Assembly: GCA_003164825.1 (NCBI GenBank)
Contig: PLUH01000223.1
Coordinates: 1-5,886 of the forward strand
Source: Hyphomicrobiales bacterium
GTDB lineage: Bacteria; Pseudomonadota; Alphaproteobacteria; Rhizobiales; Beijerinckiaceae
Length of the DNA: 5,886 nt
Direction of reading: 5' to 3'
In this document: one piece after another, positions 1 to 4,177 of the stretch
Position numbering within the stretch: the first letter of the stretch is position 1
How the letters are laid out: every line of letters starts with the position of its first letter
The notes under the pieces: model-generated
What the model saw: only the letters and a program-made list of their open reading frames with translations
Database searches by the model: none
What the model was told of the DNA's origin: nothing
Program-made: the position numbers and the translations under genes

Positions 1-501
1 CGGCATCGTCTCGATGACCCGCTTGCCCAAGCCGGTCGTGTCGGTCGGCACGTCGCGCCAACCGAGCACGCCGAGGCCTTCGGCCGCGACAGCCTCCTCG
101 ACGATCTCGCGCACCTGACGGCGTGCCGCGGCGTGGCGGGGCATGAAGAATTGGCCGATCGCGTAATAGCCCGGCCCCGGCAGGTCGAAGCCGAGTTTGG
201 CGCATTCAGGAGCGAAGAACCGGTGCGGGATTTGGGTCAGGACGCCGCAACCGTCGCCGAGCGATGGATCCGCCCCCACCGCGCCGCGATGGTCGAGGTT
301 GACCAGAATCTGCAGGCCCTTTTCGAGAATGTCGTGCGACTTGCGGTTCTTCATGTCGGCGACAAAGCCGACGCCGCAAGAATCGTGTTCCCTGGCCGGA
401 TCGTAGAGGCCTTGAGCAGGCGGCGTGAGCGGGTCCAGACCGATACGGACTTCCTGCGCTTCGCCGGTCTGGTCGAGCTTCGGTTGGGTTATGGCGTTCA
501 T
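1..501 (-). CDS. gltB: Glutamate synthase large subunit, N-terminal part (left-edge partial)
   Basis: This is the amino-terminal glutaminase part of glutamate synthase (GOGAT). The family transfers the amide nitrogen of glutamine to 2-oxoglutarate, giving two glutamates in cytoplasmic ammonia assimilation. Translating the minus strand from the ATG at 501 gives 167 open codons. After a propeptide of about 41 residues comes HDSCGVGF, so Cys42 should become the N-terminal nucleophile of the class-II amidotransferase after cleavage. Further family blocks are LVNLDHRGAVGADP (67-79), GDGCGVLTQIPHRFF (82-96) and the GYYAIGQFFMP region. The start is supported by GGGGAG at 509-514, 7 nt upstream. Family members are about 1,500 residues long, so roughly nine tenths of the protein, including the FMN and Fe-S parts, lies outside the window. 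Whether gltD is adjacent and which electron donor is used cannot be seen. The family call is very secure. Confidence 0.95.
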   Translation of the reverse strand, partial: MNAITQPKLDQTGEAQEVRIGLDPLTPPAQGLYDPAREHDSCGVGFVADMKNRKSHDILEKGLQILVNLDHRGAVGADPSLGDGCGVLTQIPHRFFAPECAKLGFDLPGPGYYAIGQFFMPRHAAARRQVREIVEEAVAAEGLGVLGWRDVPTDTTGLGKRVIETMP

Positions 502-599
502 CTCTCCGCTCCCCGCGCAGTCGCGGACTTCGTGCGACCGTCATTCCAAATTTTTAAGGCGTATCATGGACAAAGGCGGCTGCGTGGCGCGCAGCTCAA

Positions 600-657
600 G
601 AGCATTACGCGTCGGATTTTTTTCGATCCGTCTTTGTCGTTCTATCCGACAACGCTC
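600..657. repeat. Imperfect inverted repeat in the gltB upstream region
   Basis: The left arm has GAGCATT (600-606) and GTCGGAT (611-617). The right arm has ATCCGAC (644-650) and AACGCTC (651-657). The inner 7 bp pair perfectly and the outer 7 bp pair at 6 of 7 positions, with four unpaired bases (607-610) only in the left arm. A nested CGGAT/ATCCG pair (613-617 and 626-630) offers an alternative smaller hairpin. Size and position resemble the degenerate intergenic palindromic repeats common in Hyphomicrobiales genomes, but one copy in one window cannot establish a family. It could instead be a protein-binding or transcript-folding element of gltB. Confidence 0.45.
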
Positions 658-707
658 GAGCCCCGCTCTTCCGTCGGCGCCGAAGCTTTAGCCTCGCCGC
701 CCAAAAA

Positions 708-740
708 ATGGTCAGCACAACTGTCCTATTATGCGACCAT
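708..740. repeat. Short interrupted inverted repeat upstream of the aldolase
   Basis: ATGGTCAGCA (708-717) and TGCGACCAT (732-740) are complementary apart from one extra A in the left arm, leaving a 14-nt centre. A second pair, CTGTC (721-725) with GACAG (741-745), overlaps it and would be mutually exclusive. The element lies about 130 bp upstream of the aldolase start and could be an operator. With arms this short, chance is a real alternative. Confidence 0.3.
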
Positions 741-869
741 GACAGAAATGGATCGTCGACACAAGCGGTCGGCGCGCAATTTTTTGCCGCCTCAGTCCGG
801 CGCGACAGCGAATTGCCAGCGCGGCGCGAATTGACGCAAATTGCCCGCTCGAGTCCGACGGGAGCGCGC

Positions 870-1955
870 ATGAATTTCGCTAGCGACAACGGAGCCGGCG
901 TGGCGCCGGAGATTCTGGACGCGATCGTCGCCTCATCCCGTGTTAACGCGCCCGCCTATGGCGCGGACGACTATACTGCGAGAGCGCAAGCGCGCTTGAC
1001 CGACGCGTTCGAGACCGAGGTCGCCGCCTTCCTGGTCGCAACCGGGACAGCGGCGAACGCTCTCGCTCTCTCGGCGCTGGCCAAGCCCTGGGACGCGGTG
1101 TTCTGTCATGAAGAGGCGCACATCCACGACGACGAATGCGGCGCGCCGGAGCTCTTCACCGGCGGAGCCAAGCTGGTCGGGATCGCCGGGGAGGGCGGCA
1201 AGATCACCCCCCACGGCCTGAGGGAGACGCTGGAGCGGTTTCCGCGCGGGCTCGTCAAGTCGTCGCAGCCGGGCGCCCTGTCGTTGTCGCAGGCGACCGA
1301 AGCAGGGACGGTCTATAGCGTGAGCGAAGTTTCGGAGCTCAGCTCGATCGCTCACCGGAACGGGATTGGCGTTCATATGGACGGCGCCCGTTTCGCCAAC
1401 GCGCTCGTTTCGGCGAAGGCGACCCCGGCGGACATGACCTGGCGGGCCGGGGTTGACATTCTCACGCTCGGGGCGACGAAAAACGGCGCGCTCGCCTGCG
1501 AGGCGGTCCTGTTTTTCGATTCCGCCCGGGCGGACAATTTCGCCTTTCAGCGCAAGCGCGGCGGCCAGACACTGTCCAAGGGGCGCTTCCTCGGCGCGCA
1601 GATGGAGGCCTATCTCGCCGACGGGCTTTGGTTGCGGTTGGCGGAGCGGGCGAACAGCTCCGCGCGCCGGCTCGCCCGCGGCCTTACGGCGACGCCGGGC
1701 GTGCGGATCGCGTGGCCGACCGAGGCCAACGAGGTCTTTGTCGTCGCGCCGAACGCCTTGGTCGAACGATGGCGCGCGGCCGGCGCGCGGCTCCACGAGT
1801 GGACCACACGAGCGCTTGCGCCGGAGAACGCGCCGCGATCGGGCGAAACGCTGGTGAGGCTGGTGACATCGTTCGAAACCGAATCAAGCGAAATTGATCG
1901 GCTAATCGGTGTTGGCGCCCGCGCCTCGGTCTCGGCTTCTACAGCCGCGCCGTAA
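870..1955 (+). CDS. ltaE: Low-specificity threonine aldolase (PLP-dependent, beta-eliminating lyase family)
   Basis: The 361-residue protein belongs to the fold-type I PLP enzymes that cleave threonine or allo-threonine to glycine and acetaldehyde in the cytoplasm. It opens with the family-typical FASDNGAGVAPEILDAI. HEEAHIHDDECGAPE (80-94) carries the histidine expected to stack on PLP. HMDGARFANAL (169-179) has Asp171, expected to contact the pyridine nitrogen. TLGATKNGAL (199-208) supplies the Schiff-base lysine, Lys204. RKRGGQTLSKGRFLGAQ (228-244) matches the conserved Arg/Lys block after it. The TKNG form of the lysine motif resembles the Pseudomonas-type low-specificity enzyme more than E. 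coli LtaE. The start at 870 is chosen because GGAG (861-864) lies 5 nt upstream and homology begins at once; the frame is open back to 708 but that extension is not family-like. The last dozen residues are an Ala/Ser-rich tail. L- versus allo-stereospecificity cannot be read here. Confidence 0.92.
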   Translation: MNFASDNGAGVAPEILDAIVASSRVNAPAYGADDYTARAQARLTDAFETEVAAFLVATGTAANALALSALAKPWDAVFCHEEAHIHDDECGAPELFTGGAKLVGIAGEGGKITPHGLRETLERFPRGLVKSSQPGALSLSQATEAGTVYSVSEVSELSSIAHRNGIGVHMDGARFANALVSAKATPADMTWRAGVDILTLGATKNGALACEAVLFFDSARADNFAFQRKRGGQTLSKGRFLGAQMEAYLADGLWLRLAERANSSARRLARGLTATPGVRIAWPTEANEVFVVAPNALVERWRAAGARLHEWTTRALAPENAPRSGETLVRLVTSFETESSEIDRLIGVGARASVSASTAAP

Positions 1956-1964
1956 CCGCGCCGC

Positions 1965-1980
1965 ATTTGTTGGCGCAAAT
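1965..1980. repeat. Small inverted repeat between aldolase and PepSY-like gene
   Basis: ATTTG (1965-1969) and CAAAT (1976-1980) flank TTGGCG, giving a 5-bp arm symmetry in the 56-bp gap between two same-strand genes. It is too weak and lacks a T-run for an intrinsic terminator, so read-through from the aldolase gene is plausible. It might be an operator or chance. Confidence 0.2.
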
Positions 1981-2011
1981 CGCCGGTGAGGACGCCTGGG
2001 AGCGACAAACG

Positions 2012-2893
2012 ATGACGATAGGGATGAAAACGGCGCTGCGCCGGCGGCTGGCGGGTTCGGTGCTCGGCGGGCTCATCGCCTTCGCCGCCGTTCCCGCGGC
2101 AATGGCCCAATGGCTGCCGCCTTGGCGAGCCATGGCCTGGTCCGGCGACATCGCAGGGCGGCTCCAGGCGCAAGGCTACGTGCTGATCGCGCCGCTCCAA
2201 CGGCGCCCTGGGGTCTACCTCGCCGATGTCCGCGCCGGCCCCGCGGGCTATCAGCGTCTCGTGATCGACGATCGGACCGGCCAGATCCTCGAACGCTTCG
2301 GCTCCCCGCCGGGAAACTTCGGCCCGGCGTACGCCGTCCGTTACAATGAATTCGCCGAGCGCCCGCCGCCGGGCGTCGTCCAGTTGCCGTCTGGCCCCGG
2401 ATTCTCGGACGGGCCGAACGGCGGCCCGGCGGCAAGATCCGCCTACAGCGGACCGACGAACGCGCGCATTCCGAGCGCCATCAGCCCGTTCGACTCGCCG
2501 CTGGCGCCGCTCTCGACGAAGTCGAAGCCGAAGTCCGCCGCAACCGCCCGCAAGATTCCCCCGGCGGCGGTCCCGCCGGTCGTTGGGCCGCCTCTGCCGC
2601 CCCCCGCTCCGCGCGAGGCGGCGAAACCGGACGAATCGGCCCCGCCCGCGCCCAAGCCGGAGCCGAAGGTCGTCTCCCCTCCGGACGACAGGGAGAACGC
2701 CTCGTCGGCGAGCGCGCCCGCGGCGCCTGAAGCCAAGTCGGAGGCGGCGAAGATCGAGCCCCAACCCGAGGCGCAAACGCAACCCCAGGATTCGACGCCG
2801 GACCCGACCGCCAAGCCGGGCGCACCCGCTTCTTCCGCCGAGGCGAGCGACAAGTCGAAGGTCAGCATCGTTCCGGCGGCGGTGTTCGAATAG
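2012..2893 (+). CDS. Exported PepSY-like protein with long Pro/Ala-rich tail
   Basis: This 293-residue protein has no confidently known function. Residues 5-32 form a Sec signal peptide: a basic start (MKTALRRR), a hydrophobic core and an AMA|Q cleavage site. Residues about 43-96 read as a PepSY-like unit: an amphipathic GDIAGRLQAQGYVLIAP, then a strand with Y69 and VIDDRTGQILERF, the usual 'D-x-x-T-G-x-I' ending. Related domains occur in periplasmic proteins and peptidase inhibitors. From about residue 115 to 285 the chain is low complexity, rich in Pro, Ala, Lys, Glu and Ser (PAPKPEPK, QPEAQTQPQ), and probably disordered; there is no second membrane segment and no lipobox. The chain ends in KVSIVPAAVFE. 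The ATG at 2012 is preferred because GGGAG (1998-2002) lies 9 nt upstream; TTG at 1967 and ATG at 2024 are alternatives. It follows the aldolase gene by 56 bp on the same strand, with no obvious functional link. Confidence 0.8.
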   Translation: MTIGMKTALRRRLAGSVLGGLIAFAAVPAAMAQWLPPWRAMAWSGDIAGRLQAQGYVLIAPLQRRPGVYLADVRAGPAGYQRLVIDDRTGQILERFGSPPGNFGPAYAVRYNEFAERPPPGVVQLPSGPGFSDGPNGGPAARSAYSGPTNARIPSAISPFDSPLAPLSTKSKPKSAATARKIPPAAVPPVVGPPLPPPAPREAAKPDESAPPAPKPEPKVVSPPDDRENASSASAPAAPEAKSEAAKIEPQPEAQTQPQDSTPDPTAKPGAPASSAEASDKSKVSIVPAAVFE

Positions 2894-2896
2894 ACG

Positions 2897-2923
2897 AAAA
2901 AAGGGCGCCCTGATGGGGCGCCC
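2897..2923 (-). terminator. Intrinsic terminator of the small heat-shock gene
   Basis: Two copies of GGGCGCCC (2903-2910 and 2916-2923) are separated by TGATG and form a perfect 8-bp all-GC stem. On the minus strand the stem is followed directly by six T residues (2902-2897), the classic Rho-independent arrangement, 30 nt after the heat-shock gene's stop codon. On the plus strand the stem starts 9 nt after the PepSY-like gene's stop but is followed only by CCGTTTCGC, so plus-strand termination would be weaker. Confidence 0.85.
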
Positions 2924-2953
2924 CCGTTTCGCGCTCGATCCGCGCCGGTCGGC

Positions 2954-3433
2954 TTACGCAGCCTGCGCGGTCGGCGCCTTGACGGCTTCTATCGTCCTGC
3001 CGCCCTTGTTGATCGCGATGGTGCGCGGCTTCTGAGCCTCGGGAACCTCCCGCACCAGATCGATGTGGAGCAGACCATTCTCGCTGCTCGCGCCGGTCAC
3101 GACGACATGGTCGGCAAGCTGGAACCTGCGCTCGAAGGCGCGCGCCGCAATGCCCTGATAGAGGACTTCGCGCTTGGCGTCGTCCTTTACGCCGGTCTCC
3201 TTGGACCCGCGCACGGTGAGCGTGCTGTCGCGTGTCTCGACCGTGAGCTCGTTTTCGCCGAACCCGGCGACCGCGAGCGTGATGCGATAGGCGTTCTCGC
3301 TTGTCCGCTCGATGTTGTACGGGGGATAGGTAGGAGCGTTCGGCTCGCCTCCCGCAACCTTGTCGAGCATCGAGAGCAGACGGTCGAAGCCGACGGTGGA
3401 ACGATAGAACGGTGACAGATCATAATTCAACAT
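2954..3433 (-). CDS. ibpA: Small heat-shock protein, IbpA-type (Hsp20/alpha-crystallin family)
   Basis: This 159-residue ATP-independent holdase chaperone is expected to bind unfolding proteins in the cytoplasm and hand them to DnaK/ClpB. The N-terminal MLNYDLSPFYRSTVGFDRLL closely follows the E. coli IbpA pattern. The alpha-crystallin domain runs from about 37 (YPPYNIE) to 130, with AVAGFGENELTV (54-65), YQGIAARAFERRFQLADHV (92-110) and the GLLHIDLVREVPEAQKP block (120-136). The C-terminal IxI-type anchor is I139-A-I141, used by the family for oligomer assembly. An AGGAGGA (3441-3447) 7 nt upstream fixes the ATG at 3433; the frame stays open to 3700, but that stretch holds the promoter and leader and is not family-like. 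Regulation appears two-layered: a sigma-32-type promoter and a ROSE-like leader. The symbol is by similarity; alphaproteobacteria often carry several paralogues (hspA, hspD and others). Confidence 0.95.
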   Translation of the reverse strand: MLNYDLSPFYRSTVGFDRLLSMLDKVAGGEPNAPTYPPYNIERTSENAYRITLAVAGFGENELTVETRDSTLTVRGSKETGVKDDAKREVLYQGIAARAFERRFQLADHVVVTGASSENGLLHIDLVREVPEAQKPRTIAINKGGRTIEAVKAPTAQAA

Positions 3434-3518
3434 ATTCACATCCTCCTGGTTGAGCGATATGACGGCGGACGCCCCTCTGGTCGGCGGCGCTCGTCGTTGC
3501 GGGTCCTTTGGACCCCGC
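3434..3518 (-). ncRNA. ROSE-like RNA thermometer in the heat-shock gene leader
   Basis: The leader contains TCGCT (3457-3453), an exact match to the UYGCU anti-Shine-Dalgarno motif of ROSE elements, five bases before AGGAGGA. The implied stem pairs AUC (3458-3456) with GAU (3442-3440) and CU with AG (3447-3446), leaving G3455 opposite the GAG of the Shine-Dalgarno sequence; this is the imperfect G-G-type pairing that makes ROSE helices melt on heating. At the 5' end is a strong hairpin: GCGGGGTCC (3518-3510), loop AAA, GGACCCGC (3506-3499), 8 bp with one bulged G. Further GC-rich pairing is possible in between (about 3468-3495). ROSE elements typically precede small heat-shock genes in rhizobia, so family, position, motif and hairpin order agree. 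The fold was worked out by eye and not computed. Confidence 0.72.
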
Positions 3519-3523
3519 GGACG

Positions 3524-3558
3524 TAATTTTTGGCTCCAAGCGCCGAAATTCAAGGGGG
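3524..3558 (-). promoter_or_regulatory. Sigma-32 (RpoH)-type promoter for the small heat-shock gene
   Basis: The minus strand reads CCCCCTTGAA (3558-3549), essentially the heat-shock -35 consensus. After a 15-nt spacer comes CCAAAAATTA (3533-3524), a fair match to the CCCCATnTA-type -10. Transcription would start near 3517, exactly where the first hairpin of the ROSE-like leader begins, giving a leader of about 84 nt. The -35 match is strong and the -10 weaker. Confidence 0.72.
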
Positions 3559-3614
3559 AAGCGGCCAGGTTCGCCACAAAAAATGCAAGCTCTGCGGCCA
3601 CATGGATGCACGGC

Positions 3615-3629
3615 CCGGCGATTCGCCGG
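3615..3629. repeat. Short hairpin-forming inverted repeat in the hsp20/META gap
   Basis: CCGGCG (3615-3620) and CGCCGG (3624-3629) flank ATT. It lies between the heat-shock promoter and the META gene start and has no T-run, so it is not a terminator. It could sit in the META leader or act as an operator, or be chance in GC-rich DNA. No good promoter for the META gene was found between 3561 and 3690. Confidence 0.25.
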
Positions 3630-3700
3630 CGCCTAGCGGGGAAACTGCAACAGGGGCCCCAAGAGTGGCCAAAGTCACCGGATTTCGAGGTCTGACGCAC

Positions 3701-4165
3701 ATGAGGAAATCGCTTTCAGTCGTGGCTGTCGCCGCCGCAGCCCTGTGTTTCGCCGCCGTCGCTTACGCCGGCCCCGGCCCACAGACCGAAGACAAGGACG
3801 CGCCGCCGCCGCCGCTGCCGCCGTTGCAGAAGAACTTTCCGCTCGATCAGACCTGGTCGCTGCGCGAGCTCAACGGCAAGCCGGTGCCGGCCGGAGTCGA
3901 CGTCAGCCTGAAGATCGACGGCACGCTGCGCGGCTCGGGCTACACCGGCTGCAATTCGTTTTCGGCGACGATGTATCCGGTCAAGGATCAGCATCTCGCC
4001 GTCGGTCCCTATGCGCTGACCAAGAAGCAATGCGACAAGGACGCCATGGCGCTCGAGGCGGGGTTCCTGACCGGCCTTCTCGGCAGCCCGGTATGGGACC
4101 TGGTCAACGGCGACCTGGTAATCAAGGGACCGCGCGGATCGATGCGCCTCGCCCGCTCGCTTTGA
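3701..4165 (+). CDS. Exported META/HslJ-domain protein
   Basis: This 154-residue protein begins with a signal peptide (1-23: basic MRK, hydrophobic Ala/Val core, AYA|G cleavage). A Pro-rich linker (35-41, APPPPLPPLQ context) leads into a META domain. Domain hallmarks are WSLRELNGKPV (52-62), a strand pair, then GSGYTGCNSFSATMYP (78-93) with the family GCN core at 83-85, YALTKKQCD (104-112), and a final strand pair (WDLVNGDLVIKG) ending in MRLAR. Cys84 and Cys111 are the two post-signal cysteines and could form a disulfide in the periplasm. E. coli HslJ is a heat-inducible outer-membrane lipoprotein tied to novobiocin resistance; this protein lacks a lipobox, so it is probably soluble or loosely attached. 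The ATG at 3701 is chosen because the signal peptide begins there; GAGG (3687-3690) is 10 nt upstream, somewhat far. It is divergent from the small heat-shock gene. The exact role is unknown. Confidence 0.85.
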   Translation: MRKSLSVVAVAAAALCFAAVAYAGPGPQTEDKDAPPPPLPPLQKNFPLDQTWSLRELNGKPVPAGVDVSLKIDGTLRGSGYTGCNSFSATMYPVKDQHLAVGPYALTKKQCDKDAMALEAGFLTGLLGSPVWDLVNGDLVIKGPRGSMRLARSL

Positions 4166-4177
4166 GAGCGGACGCGA

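Larger units (their letters stand above)
502..869. other. Divergent non-coding region between gltB and threonine aldolase
   Basis: These 368 bp separate two genes transcribed away from each other, so both promoters should lie here. I find no convincing gene: the open frames crossing it lack family similarity I can recognise, and on the plus strand they would only add an unconserved extension to the aldolase. Base composition is locally AT-richer than the genes at about 541-560, 613-625 and 701-708. Candidate -35/-10 pairs were examined on both strands (for example TTGACG at 831, TTGCCA at 813), but none has a good partner at normal spacing, so no promoter is called. Two imperfect inverted repeats are listed separately. 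No tRNA or riboswitch was recognised. Confidence 0.6.

Noticed and set aside
133..834. A 233-codon plus-strand open frame over the gltB start
   Set aside because: The opposite strand encodes unmistakable GltB N-terminal sequence; this frame has no family-like sequence.
831..860. TTGACG as a -35 box for the aldolase gene
   Set aside because: No acceptable -10 hexamer lies 16-18 bp downstream; the sequence there is GC-rich.
708..869. A longer threonine aldolase starting at 708
   Set aside because: The extra 54 residues are not family-like, and a Shine-Dalgarno sequence sits directly before the ATG at 870.
605..889. A 94-codon minus-strand open frame in the gltB/aldolase gap
   Set aside because: Basic, low-information sequence with no recognised family; it runs over the aldolase ribosome binding site and start.
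933..1796. A 287-codon minus-strand open frame inside the aldolase gene
   Set aside because: It lies wholly antisense to a gene with clear PLP-enzyme motifs and has the Arg-rich composition of a shadow frame.
1610..2782. A 390-codon open frame on the minus strand across the aldolase and PepSY-like genes
   Set aside because: It is an Arg/Gly-rich shadow created by GC-rich codon bias opposite two well-supported genes, with no recognisable domain.
2346..3035. An Arg-rich 229-codon plus-strand frame overlapping the PepSY-like gene tail
   Set aside because: It is the shifted reading of the Pro/Ala-rich tail and runs through the terminator and the end of the heat-shock gene.
3530..3700. N-terminal extension of the META gene containing a CKLCGH, zinc-finger-like stretch
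   Set aside because: It would bury a good signal peptide inside the protein and overlaps the heat-shock promoter on the other strand; the CxxC is most likely chance.
3434..3700. N-terminal extension of the small heat-shock protein to a 248-residue form
   Set aside because: A near-perfect AGGAGGA precedes the ATG at 3433, family homology starts there, and the extension covers the promoter and leader.
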